44,611 nucleotides of DNA, from NCBI GenBank assembly GCA_945860265.1, contig CAMAQF010000030.1, positions 1 to 44,611 of the forward strand, read 5' to 3'. Source of the DNA: Emticicia agri. Its GTDB lineage: Bacteria > Bacteroidota > Bacteroidia > Cytophagales > Spirosomataceae. Of this stretch, positions 1 to 7,670 are shown one piece after another (within the stretch, counting starts at the first letter, position 1; each line of letters starts with the position of its first letter). Position numbers and translations under genes: made by a program. The notes under the pieces are model-generated. The model was not told the origin of the DNA, did not search any database, and worked only from the letters and a program-made list of their open reading frames with translations.

Positions 1-1
1 T

Positions 2-961
2 GATTGGGTTTCTGCATTAAATGGTATAGAAATAAGTGGTAAATGCTTTAAATTATCATTAGAATTTAAATTTAATGGCGATAGTAAAGAACTATTCCCA
101 AATAATTATAAAGAAACAAAAGATGGATTTGAATTATTGTATAATGAAAATAAGACTTTGTTGGTAATTAAAATTTTAGGAGAATCGGGGCAGAATAAAT
201 ACCTATTGCAAGCAGTATTAAAAAAATATTTAGAATTTAGAGATGAAGAGACAACAACAACAAATTACTTTATTGATACAGATAGGACTATTAGATTAGT
301 TAAGGGAACAAGCCAATCTACCATTGTATACTATAGGCAAATCGAGGGAACTGAATATGAACGACTATTACAACTTACGATTAATGAAGATGGGTATGTC
401 AATTTTCCTGCATCGGGTAATCATTTTAATCGATATGGAGGAATAGACGAAGGTGGGCGTTGTCCTTACACCAATGAAGATGTTGGTTTTGGAGACCATT
501 TTTTGACACCTGATGCAGCTGCTGCATTATTGGGAGTTATTTCAGAAATCGGAGATGAGGGTTGGGAAGTACATTTAGGGGATATGTCTTCAGAAAATGG
601 AAGTGACCCATGGGATATAAATAATGTTACAACAAGAAATATAGCAAATAAAACATATGGGCATCATGCAGGTCATGGTCATTTTGGAACTCAATCAGGA
701 GTAAACATAGATTTTAGATATTTAGCAACAAACGGAGTGAGTTTTCAAGGGAGATGGGATACAGATAGTCGATTTGATGACGATAAAAACAGAGCTTTTT
801 TTGAAATTGCTAATGCTTATGGCTTTGGAAGAAATTATGCAACTGGCAAAGATTACGCAGGTGTAAATCCATCTGTACGATCTCATTACGACCATGGGCA
901 TTTAGGGGGTAATCACATAAATATTATAACAACAGAAAAATTTAAATTTACAGTAAAATGA
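2..961 (+). CDS. MepA-like (M74/LAS family) peptidoglycan endopeptidase domain protein, 5' end outside the window
   Basis: The frame is open from base 2, so the gene starts before the window; a TTG at 137 is only an internal codon. Counting from that TTG, the C-terminal half carries the pattern of penicillin-insensitive murein endopeptidase MepA: a GD-S-x-x-G segment (GDMSSENG, residues 148-155), then GHGHFGTQSGVNIDFRY (residues 179-195), which matches MepA's GHASHQSGLDVDIW with a 2-residue insertion, then H-x2-H-x-H (H250, H253, H255), matching MepA's last zinc motif. Established for the family: these zinc enzymes cut D-Ala-mDAP cross-links in peptidoglycan. Roughly the first 130 visible residues are not recognised and no signal peptide is visible. 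The stop overlaps the next gene's start (ATGA). My inference is a cell-wall-attacking effector or C-terminal toxin domain. A housekeeping endopeptidase is the alternative. Confidence 0.65.
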   Translation, partial: DWVSALNGIEISGKCFKLSLEFKFNGDSKELFPNNYKETKDGFELLYNENKTLLVIKILGESGQNKYLLQAVLKKYLEFRDEETTTTNYFIDTDRTIRLVKGTSQSTIVYYRQIEGTEYERLLQLTINEDGYVNFPASGNHFNRYGGIDEGGRCPYTNEDVGFGDHFLTPDAAAALLGVISEIGDEGWEVHLGDMSSENGSDPWDINNVTTRNIANKTYGHHAGHGHFGTQSGVNIDFRYLATNGVSFQGRWDTDSRFDDDKNRAFFEIANAYGFGRNYATGKDYAGVNPSVRSHYDHGHLGGNHINIITTEKFKFTVK

Positions 962-1713
962 AGTTAAAATGTAAAGTTTGTATCCTATTTGGCATTTTAT
1001 TGCCTTTTTTGGGGGGGTGTCAATCTCAAAATAAAAAAGAAAAAGTAAATAAAGCTGATTCACAATACTTCAAAACAGCTGAGGTCAAAAATCAGTTTGA
1101 AATTGATACTTTAAAAAGTTATCGCATTATTTATTCTAATTGTCTAATTTATCTTTTAAACAACAATATGGATTCTTTTATATTGAATGACGAATATTCA
1201 GATTCTTCTGCCTTCATATGTAATGGGTATTTAGAAGAAGTGAATTCTATTTATATTGAGAGTAAAGATTCAATAAAAGTATTTATGTCAATAAAAATTG
1301 GATTAAACCAATCATTAACAGATGATACTGAAGGTGTTTTTCTGAATTTTACTTATGATGTACCAGAAATAGAACTAAGTCCTTCAAATAAAATATACAA
1401 AATTCCAAGTATTTCAGAAGTAACAAAAAATGGGCAATTAACATTTAAAGAATACTTTGAACAAAATTACTGGAATGAGATTTTTGAGGATTCCTATCAA
1501 ATACAAAAAGAGTTTTATACAAAATTACTTTCAATAACTAAGTATCCCGAAGAATATAGGATTCAAGCAAAAAAATTTCTAAGCAAGGATAAAAAATCCT
1601 TTATGAATTTTCAAGAGTTAAATATTGACCCCAAACCAATACTTAAAGAAGTAGAGATAAACATAAAAAGTTTAAAAAGTAAAAAAAACAGAAAAATTCT
1701 CTTAACATATTAG
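958..1713 (+). CDS. Lipoprotein of unknown function, candidate immunity protein for the upstream endopeptidase
   Basis: A 251-residue protein with a type II signal peptide: basic start, hydrophobic core and lipobox LGGC with the lipidated Cys at residue 21, followed by a charged Lys-rich stretch. The rest is Asn/Ser/Lys-rich with no recognised domain. The ATG overlaps the stop of the endopeptidase gene in an ATGA, the arrangement expected when two products are made in fixed ratio by translational coupling. A periplasm-facing lipoprotein coupled to a peptidoglycan hydrolase is what a toxin/immunity pair would look like, but this is inference; an accessory lipoprotein is equally possible from the sequence. 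Composition is strongly AT-rich, like the upstream gene, which fits an accessory module. Confidence 0.75.
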   Translation: MKLKCKVCILFGILLPFLGGCQSQNKKEKVNKADSQYFKTAEVKNQFEIDTLKSYRIIYSNCLIYLLNNNMDSFILNDEYSDSSAFICNGYLEEVNSIYIESKDSIKVFMSIKIGLNQSLTDDTEGVFLNFTYDVPEIELSPSNKIYKIPSISEVTKNGQLTFKEYFEQNYWNEIFEDSYQIQKEFYTKLLSITKYPEEYRIQAKKFLSKDKKSFMNFQELNIDPKPILKEVEINIKSLKSKKNRKILLTY

Positions 1714-1760
1714 TTATATAATGACTAAAAATAGGTACTTAGGAGAGGATAACTTTTTAG

Positions 1761-1780
1761 CCCGATAAATAGTTGGACAC
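1761..1780 (+). repeat. IS left inverted repeat (IRL)
   Basis: Bases 1761-1780 form the left tip of the element. They pair imperfectly with 3082-3100; the shared blocks are CCG, TAAATA and GGACAC. The TAG target duplication directly precedes them. Confidence 0.75.
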
Positions 1781-1809
1781 AAATTTAAGGGAAAATCCTA
1801 AATTTGTGT
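1777..1809 (+). promoter_or_regulatory. Perfect 11-bp inverted repeat just upstream of orfA
   Basis: ACACAAATTTA (1777-1787) and TAAATTTGTGT (1799-1809) pair perfectly around an 11-nt loop and end 3 nt before the orfA ATG at 1813. In an RNA reading in from outside the element, this hairpin would occlude the translation start. Several IS groups use such a device to avoid activation by neighbouring promoters. That it does so here is inference. Confidence 0.4.
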
Positions 1810-1812
1810 ATC

Positions 1813-2115
1813 ATGAGCAAACATCGCAAAAGCTGGAGCCAGCCAGAAAAAATGGCAATTATCAATCATTACAAAGAGCATGGAGCAGCGTCTACATCTC
1901 GTCAGTATGATGTTTCAACTGGAATGATTTATCGTTGGGTTTCTCAATTTGATGATAAAAAAGAGTCCACCGCAACAGCATCAAAAGACTTAGACTATCA
2001 TCGTTTATTACGAGAGAATCAAGCACTCAAAGAGATTGTTGCAGAAAAAGAACTCGAAATTCGTGTGAAGGATGCTCTTCTAAAAAAAACGACATTAAAC
2101 ATCAAGAACGGATGA
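1813..2115 (+). CDS. IS3-family transposase OrfA
   Basis: A 100-residue protein when started at the ATG at 1813; a TTG at 1804 would add three residues. Residues 1-50 form a helix-turn-helix of the HTH_Tnp_1 type (SWSQPEKMAIINHY, then STSRQYDVSTGMIYRWVSQF) that binds the element's ends. Residues 65-95 form a leucine-zipper-like coiled coil (LLRENQALKEIVAEKELEIR) used for OrfA/OrfB pairing. The stop overlaps the orfB ATG in an ATGA, so OrfB may be made by translational coupling rather than only by the -1 frameshift typical of the family. The reading frame is intact, but with orfB broken the element should not transpose by itself. Confidence 0.85.
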   Translation: MSKHRKSWSQPEKMAIINHYKEHGAASTSRQYDVSTGMIYRWVSQFDDKKESTATASKDLDYHRLLRENQALKEIVAEKELEIRVKDALLKKTTLNIKNG

Positions 2116-3026
2116 TTGTTGCTCAAAATTTCATTGACCAACAACATCCTAAAAACAAAATATTGAAATGGTGTTGTGTTGCCCGAAGCAGTTTTTACTA
2201 TCATCCCAAAACAGGAATTCGGGGTCGAAAACCTTATGCTCAAGTAAAAAATAATATGGGTCAAATACTTGGTAGGCAAGTTGTTATATCAATTATTGAG
2301 CGTTTATTTGAAAATATATTTGTCGATTATGGATACTATAAAACATATATTCATCTAAAAAATAAGGAATGTTTAATAATTAGTAAGCATCAGGTTTATA
2401 GCCTAAGAAAGAAGCAGAATTGCTTCGGAATAGGTATAATACGAGCAGTAAAAAGAATAAAAGGCAATGGGTGAAAGACTTATTACCAGTTACAAATACG
2501 CCTTTTGACTACCTCGAATTTGATATTAAGTATGTTTGGGTAGCGGGTAAAAATGCAAATGTGCAGGTTTTAACAGTATTGGATGTGTATAGTCGCTGGC
2601 AAATGGGGCATTATATCGCTTTTCTAATAAAAAAAGAGTCGGACCGCCGATGCGGATGTAATTCAACTTTTTGATGAGATATTTAGCAAATTTGCCATTC
2701 CTAAAAACATGTTTGTAAGAAACGACAACGGTAGTCAATTCATAGCCCAAGAGGTGCAAGATTATTTTTTAAACAAAAATGTAACACAAGAATTTACAAA
2801 ACCAGCCACACCAGAGCAAAACAGTCATATTGAATCATATCACTCTATAATGGAAAGTGCAGTTTGTCAAAGGTTTGAATTTAAAAACCTTCAAGATGTT
2901 AGATCCACCATGAATCAATTTAGAAGGTTCTATAACTTTGAAAGAATTCATGGAGGAATAGGCTTTCAAAGTCCAGCAGAGTATTTAGTATCGAGAGGAA
3001 TTATTATGTGTCAAGAAAGTGCCTAA
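2112..3026 (+). pseudogene. IS3-family transposase OrfB (rve/DDE integrase), disrupted by two frameshifts
   Basis: The ancestral protein can be followed through three segments. The frame starting at 2112 covers the N-terminal region (SRSSFYY-like, then FVDYGYYKTYIHL). One base is missing near 2408-2412: the sequence reads aagaaagaa where LRKEAELL needs one more A. The next frame carries EFDIKYVWV with the first catalytic Asp. One extra base in the A7 run at 2629-2635 restores the original frame, which carries VRNDNGSQF (second Asp), HIESYHS (catalytic Glu) and the usual end RFYNFERIHGGIGFQSPAEYL. All three DDE residues survive, so the damage is recent. The two indels cancel, so only about 75 codons are misread, but a TGA at 2472 stops the first segment. 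Confidence 0.85.
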
Positions 3027-3081
3027 ATAAATTATTCAACAGTTTTAAATTAAATACAATCGTAATTTTAAGAGACGGTTG

Positions 3082-3100
3082 GTGTCCAGTATTTAGCGGT
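3082..3100 (-). repeat. IS right inverted repeat (IRR)
   Basis: The reverse complement of 3082-3100 begins ACCGCTAAATAC and continues with TGGACAC, matching the left tip. TAG at 3101-3103 is the second copy of the target duplication. Confidence 0.75.
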
Positions 3101-3103
3101 TAG

Positions 3104-3138
3104 CACACTTTCACGCCAATCGGTGGTACACTTTCATA
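3104..3138. repeat. Short direct repeat, possible remnant of another IS terminus
   Basis: ACACTTTCA occurs twice, about 24 nt apart, with CGCCAATCGGTGG between the copies. Repeated short units like this are found at the ends of IS21-type elements, so it may be a leftover end of an older insertion. No second end or transposase is present. The rest of 3139-3297 shows nothing recognisable. Confidence 0.35.
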
Positions 3139-3297
3139 GGATTATACAATAAGTACGCTTAAGATATTAAACTTATAGATAGTCATATAGCTGTTTTGAA
3201 AATTTGAGGATTAATATAAACCTTATTATTTAACAAGATTGTCCCAAAAAATCTCGTTTGAGCCTATAAATGTAATACAGCAAATAAAATAAACAAA

Positions 3298-3333
3298 AGA
3301 GCGATTATCAGATTTTAGTCTAATAATCGCTCT
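3298..3333 (-). terminator. Rho-independent terminator of the act-cox operon
   Basis: A perfect 11-bp stem, AGAGCGATTAT (3298-3308) with ATAATCGCTCT (3323-3333), around a 14-nt loop. Read on the minus strand it is followed by a U-rich tail (complement of the AT-rich stretch 3280-3297). It lies 20 nt downstream of the stop of the last operon gene. Confidence 0.85.
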
Positions 3334-3353
3334 TTATTTATAAAATTTTGAAT

Positions 3354-3599
3354 TTACTGTTGCCCCATTTTCAAACGCATTTCTTTTCTTGCTGTTTTAA
3401 ACCACACATACATTACTGTAGGCACAGAAAGATAAGTAAATACCAACATCAATAAAATACCATCATTAATTCCAGTACCAATAACTCCACGCCCTTCGCT
3501 TAAATTACTTCCAACTGATGCACGGCACATGGCACATTGAGCAAAAGTTATCGTCTGACTAAGCAAGTTTACTATAAAAAACGCAACGATTTTTTTCAT
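3354..3599 (-). CDS. Small conserved membrane protein with a CxxC motif, last gene of the oxidase operon
   Basis: An 81-residue protein: signal peptide or signal anchor (residues 1-20, ending TFAQ), then at once C-A-M-C (the QCAMCRASV segment), a short linker with many Gly, and one transmembrane helix (about residues 47-67) with a basic tail. Small proteins of this pattern sit next to sco/cox genes in other Bacteroidota as far as I recall, but I know of no assigned function. The exported CxxC directly beside a Sco copper chaperone (three genes upstream) makes copper or thiol handling during oxidase assembly a reasonable guess, and no more. Its start is 17 nt after the DUF420 gene's stop. Confidence 0.75.
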   Translation of the reverse strand: MKKIVAFFIVNLLSQTITFAQCAMCRASVGSNLSEGRGVIGTGINDGILLMLVFTYLSVPTVMYVWFKTARKEMRLKMGQQ

Positions 3600-3616
3600 A
3601 ACTTTTTACTTAAAGT

Positions 3617-4156
3617 TTAAACATAATAGGGTCTAATCATCAAATAGGCAACTACTCCTGTTATCGACACATACAGCCAAATCGGGAAAGCATATTTTGT
3701 CAGTTTACGATGTAGCTCAAATTCTCCTATCCAAGCAAAAAAATATGCTCTCAAAACCAGAGGCAATACTACCAATGATAGCAAAATATGACTAATCAGA
3801 ATAAAATAATAAAAATATCTAACGAAACCTTCACCACCATAACTCGTTGAGGGATTGGTTAAGTGATAAAGTACATAACAAACCAAAAAAACACCTCCAA
3901 GTAAAAATGCCAAAGTCATCACTTTTCTATGACGCTCAATTTGCTTTTGCTTTATTAGAAATAAACCATAAATCAATGAGATTGAAGTCAATGTATTTAT
4001 TCCACCAATTATATGCGGAAGGGCTTTCGTCCAGGCTCCCAAATCAACTTTTTGTCTTATTCCTAACAAAATTGCCACGACCAATGGTACTGCTATCGAT
4101 ACTACATTGATTAGTGTCATCGAAGTCTTATCTTGCTTTGCTCTTACTGCTTTCAT
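3617..4156 (-). CDS. DUF420 family (CtaM/YozB-like) membrane protein, probable oxidase assembly factor
   Basis: A 179-residue integral membrane protein with about five hydrophobic helices and the DUF420 features: PHIIGGINTLTSISLIYGLF, then a basic turn (KQKQIERHRKVM), then a His in HILLSLVVLPLVL and a second basic turn with His (ELHRKLTKYAFP). Established for relatives: Staphylococcus CtaM (B. subtilis YozB) is needed for maturation of heme A-type oxidases. Its position between sco and the small CxxC protein, at the end of the cox block, supports the same role here. Confidence 0.8.
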   Translation of the reverse strand: MKAVRAKQDKTSMTLINVVSIAVPLVVAILLGIRQKVDLGAWTKALPHIIGGINTLTSISLIYGLFLIKQKQIERHRKVMTLAFLLGGVFLVCYVLYHLTNPSTSYGGEGFVRYFYYFILISHILLSLVVLPLVLRAYFFAWIGEFELHRKLTKYAFPIWLYVSITGVVAYLMIRPYYV

Positions 4157-4214
4157 TTATACTTGTTTTAAAAAAATAATAGAATCGCAATAAAGATAAT
4201 CAGAGCTGGTTAAC

Positions 4215-4910
4215 TTACTTTTTTGACTTATAAATCTCGGTCAAAACCTTTATTTCACCTATTAGTCGTTCCACATCTGGCGAGTATGTCCCGTCATAAA
4301 TTCCTCTGATGTATCCTTCTTTGTCTATCAATAGTAACTTCTCAGAATGAATAAATGTTTCATCAATTGATTTGATTTTATTATCATAATCTGAAGCGTC
4401 AGCTACTGGGAGCTTATAGCCTTTTATGGCAATATTATAAATTGTCTTTTTTTCTCCAGTCAAAAAATACCATTTACCATATTTAGCATCATATTTTTGA
4501 GCATATTGCTGCAAAACTGATGCAGAATCATGACCAGGGTCAACACTATGCGAAACAATAATCACGTTTGTATCGGCCGAAAAAATACTTTGTACTCTTG
4601 ATAAACTGTTCGATAATTTAGGACAAATAGTACCGCATCTTGTAAAGAAAAAGTCAGCTACATAGATTTTGCCTTTTTTATCAACAGAATTAAATTCATT
4701 TCCTTGTTGGTCAATCAAATTATAAGGAGGAATTTGATGAAAAACCGTATCTTTTCCCTTCATCACAACCTGACCCGATTCATCAATTTCGGGCATCATA
4801 AAAGGTAAGGTATAATAGTTTTGCCCAAATAATTTGAGAAAAACAAAAACAAAAGTCGGAACAGCTAATATGGCTATTAGTATTCCGACTTTAAATGATT
4901 TATTTTTCAT
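4215..4910 (-). CDS. sco: SCO1/SenC/PrrC-family copper chaperone for cytochrome oxidase CuA
   Basis: A 231-residue protein with an N-terminal membrane anchor (residues 8-27) and a thioredoxin-fold domain outside. The copper site is intact: C92-x3-C96 in TRCGTICP and a His at 188 (FIHSEKLLLID). Sco proteins deliver copper to, or reduce the thiols of, the CuA site of subunit II. The start is only 3 nt after the stop of the subunit IV gene, so it is part of the same message. No missing residues were seen. Confidence 0.93.
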   Translation of the reverse strand: MKNKSFKVGILIAILAVPTFVFVFLKLFGQNYYTLPFMMPEIDESGQVVMKGKDTVFHQIPPYNLIDQQGNEFNSVDKKGKIYVADFFFTRCGTICPKLSNSLSRVQSIFSADTNVIIVSHSVDPGHDSASVLQQYAQKYDAKYGKWYFLTGEKKTIYNIAIKGYKLPVADASDYDNKIKSIDETFIHSEKLLLIDKEGYIRGIYDGTYSPDVERLIGEIKVLTEIYKSKK

Positions 4911-4913
4911 TAT

Positions 4914-5246
4914 TTAATTAAAAAATAGCCTCTCCAAACCAATATATCCACCTTCCACAATCAACGCAACAACCAGCCATACCACAAAAATACACGGTAT
5001 AACTACTGTCCAAATCAATGCTTTTACTTCACTTCCTAAGTGCATAAAAATTGCTACAATAAAATATGCCTTCACAATTGTTAGGATAATAAAGATACCC
5101 ACTTTAGTCCATTTATAGTGGTCTGCATCAATAGTAAATGCGATTAAAAATTCAAGTGCAGTGATACCTAACAAAATCCAGAATGTTCTCCAAATCTCTT
5201 TGGTCTTTGCTGGTATTTTTTCGCTATTTTCAGAATGTTGAGCCAT
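4914..5246 (-). CDS. Cytochrome c oxidase subunit IV (prokaryotic type)
   Basis: A 110-residue protein with three predicted transmembrane helices (about residues 20-40, 47-68 and 76-98) and the family's VKAYFIVAIFMHL motif with a conserved His. Small subunits of this type stabilise the aa3 core. It lies between subunit III and sco in the operon. The start ATG at 5246 is the only good one. Confidence 0.88.
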   Translation of the reverse strand: MAQHSENSEKIPAKTKEIWRTFWILLGITALEFLIAFTIDADHYKWTKVGIFIILTIVKAYFIVAIFMHLGSEVKALIWTVVIPCIFVVWLVVALIVEGGYIGLERLFFN

Positions 5247-5297
5247 TGATATGATAATTTATAACTTTCTAAATTTATAAAAAAGTGTTTAATTTTT

Positions 5298-6044
5298 TTA
5301 AACAAGGTAAAAGAATGTGAATACAAACACCCAAACTAAATCAACAAAGTGCCAGTATAAACCTACCTTCTCAACCATGTCGTAGTGACCACGCTTCTCA
5401 TAGACACCGTTTGCTGTGTTGTAAAAAATTAAGACATTTAATACCACACCTGAAAGCACGTGCGTTCCGTGAAAACCTGTAATGAAAAAGAAGAAATCAG
5501 CAAATGCAGGCGGACCATATTGATTTTGCACCAAGTTTGCTCCAAATACTTTTGCTCCGCTAGCTAAAGTCAAACCTTCTTCAGTTCCATGAATAAAATG
5601 TCCCCACTCCCAAGCCTGTGAGGCTAAGAAAGCAAAACCTCCAAGAATTGTCCAAAGCATATATTTCTCAACATCTGCCTTATCACGTCGATGACCAGCT
5701 TCAACAGCTAATACCATTGTTACTGAACTCATAATCAAAATAAATGTCATAATCCCTACGAAAACCAACGGTGCAGGGACTCCATGTAAAAAAGGAACTG
5801 CTTCAAAAACCCTCTCAGGTATTGGCCACCAGGCAGTAGAGAATTCAAAGTTTTTACGTAAACCTTCAAAAGTAGGAAAACTAAAACGTACCAAACCATA
5901 AGAAATTAATAAAGCAGAAAAAGTAAATGTATCGGATAATAAGAATATCCACATCATCAATTTTCCATAGCCAACTTTCATTGGTTGCACGCCACCTTTC
6001 CAAAATAAATGTTCTGCGGTCGTAGAGGTATTTGCACTTGCCAT
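5298..6044 (-). CDS. coxC: Cytochrome c oxidase subunit III
   Basis: A 248-residue protein with about seven transmembrane helices. Typical subunit III segments are present: MKVGYGKLMMWIFLLSDTF near the N-terminus, HGTHVLSGV about residue 190, and YWHFVDLVWVFVFTFFYL at the C-terminus. The subunit stabilises subunit I and the proton-uptake path. Directly upstream is a second, shorter subunit III-like gene. An 80-nt gap separates the two and contains a small AGCGG/CCGCT hairpin just upstream of this start. Confidence 0.92.
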   Translation of the reverse strand: MASANTSTTAEHLFWKGGVQPMKVGYGKLMMWIFLLSDTFTFSALLISYGLVRFSFPTFEGLRKNFEFSTAWWPIPERVFEAVPFLHGVPAPLVFVGIMTFILIMSSVTMVLAVEAGHRRDKADVEKYMLWTILGGFAFLASQAWEWGHFIHGTEEGLTLASGAKVFGANLVQNQYGPPAFADFFFFITGFHGTHVLSGVVLNVLIFYNTANGVYEKRGHYDMVEKVGLYWHFVDLVWVFVFTFFYLV

Positions 6045-6124
6045 AACTTACAATTATTAGCGGTTTGCCGCTTTGGTTAACAGTTTCAATTAATTTTGAC
6101 CCAAAAATAGTCAAGAAGTAAATA

Positions 6125-6733
6125 TTATCTAAAATACAATAAAAATACAAACAAATATAGCCAAAGTATATCTAAGAAATGCCAAGATGTAGCACAAACT
6201 TCAACTAAAATAGTGTTGTCAGCATCTAACTTCATTTTGAATGCCATTAAAAATGTAGCAATCAAAATAGCAAGTCCAAGTACTAAATGAGCCATGTGTA
6301 AGCCCGTAAAAATATAAAAGAAAGAACCTGAAGGATTTCCTTTCAAAAAAACACCTTGCTCTTGCAAATTTTGCCAACCTAAATATTGCATCGCTAAAAA
6401 TACCAGTCCTAAAAAAGCTGTAATTGCTACAAACGTTTTAAGTTTTGTATTGTCATTGCTTTTAGCAGCTTTCAAAGATAGGTGCATTGTACCACTACTT
6501 ATAATTAGTATCAGAGTACTTATCCAAAAAATAGTCGGAATCTCAAACTCTGCCCAATTACCCTCTGCTCTTCTTACTAAATAGGCACTCGTTTGAGAAG
6601 CAAATAGCATCACGATTGTGATGATAAAGAGCCAAATTATAAACTTCCACTTATTTACTGATAGTACCTGAGCTGGCTCCTGTACCCTAATAGTGGGTGA
6701 TGTATTGCTGTTTTTACTTGATTTATTACTCAT
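6125..6733 (-). CDS. Second heme-copper oxidase subunit III-like protein
   Basis: A 202-residue protein from the ATG at 6733. A longer reading frame reaches 6814 but would run into the heme O synthase gene, and the Ser/Asn-rich MSNKSSKNSN start looks natural. Five predicted transmembrane helices; subunit III motifs TGLHMAHLVLGLA and SWHFLDILWLYLFVFLLYF. Shorter than the other subunit III gene, as in operons with a split or paired subunit III. It probably belongs to the same oxidase, or takes part in its assembly. I see no damage. Confidence 0.85.
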   Translation of the reverse strand: MSNKSSKNSNTSPTIRVQEPAQVLSVNKWKFIIWLFIITIVMLFASQTSAYLVRRAEGNWAEFEIPTIFWISTLILIISSGTMHLSLKAAKSNDNTKLKTFVAITAFLGLVFLAMQYLGWQNLQEQGVFLKGNPSGSFFYIFTGLHMAHLVLGLAILIATFLMAFKMKLDADNTILVEVCATSWHFLDILWLYLFVFLLYFR

Positions 6734-6788
6734 AAAATTTGTCGTTGAATCATTTACTTGAGCAGAGCTAAAATAAATAAGAGTGGTA

Positions 6789-7670
6789 TTATATTTTATC
6801 CAATAAGTAGGCAATTTGCACTACTGGTAAATATATAAATGAACCGAACATCAATTGTAAAGCTGCTTTTCTATCAACCTTACGCATTAAATGAAATGTT
6901 TGTGCTAAAAATAGGACACCAAACACCATTGCTATTACTGCCGAATTAATACCTGTCATACCTAAATAATAAGGAACCCAACAAAGTGGCAATAAAAATA
7001 GCGTGTAAATCATTATCTGAATAGCCGAATTAAGATTTTGTCCACCGCTTGAAGGTAATAACCTAAATCCTGCTTTAGTATAGTCATCATTCAATACCCA
7101 AGCAATTGCCCAAAAATGCGGAAATTGCCAAAAAAACTGTATCGCAAACAAAATACCTGGCTCAAGTCCAAAATGATTAACAGCTGCCACCCAACCAATC
7201 ATCGGCGGAAATGCCCCTGGTAATGCACCGACTGCGACTGCAATCACCCCAACTCTTTTTAATGGTGTATAAACAAAACCATATAAAAACATTGATAAAA
7301 GTGCTAAAAGCCCAGCTTTGTAATTAAACTCATAGAACAAAATATACACTGCAATTGAAGCCATAATCCATCCAAAAACAGCTGCTTCTTTTACCGATAA
7401 TCTACCACTAGGAAGAGGTCGATTCTCAGTTCGAGTCATCAGTTTATCAAGATTTCTTTCAATAATTTGGTTGATTATGTTTGCTGCAACAGTTGTTGCA
7501 AAAGCTGCTATTGAAAATAAAAGAAGCTTGGACCAAACTATTTTATCAGAAGCCAAAGTAAATCCTATCGCCGATGAAAAAACAACGGTCGATGATAATC
7601 TAAACTTTGTTAAGTCAAAATAAGCCCTAAACTTCTGTGCGAAAATATTTTCTGACACTATTAGATTCAT
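6789..7670 (-). CDS. ctaB: Heme O synthase (protoheme IX farnesyltransferase)
   Basis: A 293-residue UbiA-family prenyltransferase with nine predicted helices. The first prenyl-diphosphate/Mg motif reads NQIIERNLD (N67, E71, D75), with Glu in place of the first Asp, followed by TRTENRPLPSGRLS; the second loop has DDYTKAGFRLLP. It adds a farnesyl group to heme B to make heme O, the first step to heme A. Its ATG directly follows the stop of heme A synthase with no gap (TAA-ATG), so the two heme enzymes are co-translated. Confidence 0.93.
   Translation of the reverse strand: MNLIVSENIFAQKFRAYFDLTKFRLSSTVVFSSAIGFTLASDKIVWSKLLLFSIAAFATTVAANIINQIIERNLDKLMTRTENRPLPSGRLSVKEAAVFGWIMASIAVYILFYEFNYKAGLLALLSMFLYGFVYTPLKRVGVIAVAVGALPGAFPPMIGWVAAVNHFGLEPGILFAIQFFWQFPHFWAIAWVLNDDYTKAGFRLLPSSGGQNLNSAIQIMIYTLFLLPLCWVPYYLGMTGINSAVIAMVFGVLFLAQTFHLMRKVDRKAALQLMFGSFIYLPVVQIAYLLDKI

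Larger units (their letters stand above)
1761..3100 (+). mobile_element. IS3-family insertion sequence, complete but with a broken transposase
   Basis: A 1340-bp element. The left end (1761-1780) and the reverse complement of the right end (3082-3100) agree as CCCGATAAATA against ACCGCTAAATA, followed by a shared GGACAC. The element is flanked by the direct repeat TAG (1758-1760 and 3101-3103), a 3-bp target duplication typical of the family. It contains orfA (HTH and leucine zipper) and an orfB integrase (DDE) with two frameshifts. It sits between a possible toxin/immunity pair and the respiratory operon, without interrupting a recognisable gene. Confidence 0.85.

Noticed and set aside
137-961. 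Endopeptidase gene starting at TTG 137
   Set aside because: The frame is open without a stop back to base 2, so the true start is outside the window.
1710-1733. Terminator after the lipoprotein gene at 958-1713
   Set aside because: Only a weak TTAGT/ACTAA pairing with little stability; not enough to call.
6102-6109. Internal promoter before subunit III (TATTTTTG on the minus strand)
   Set aside because: Matches the -7 box, but no TTG or TTTG lies at a suitable distance; probably chance.
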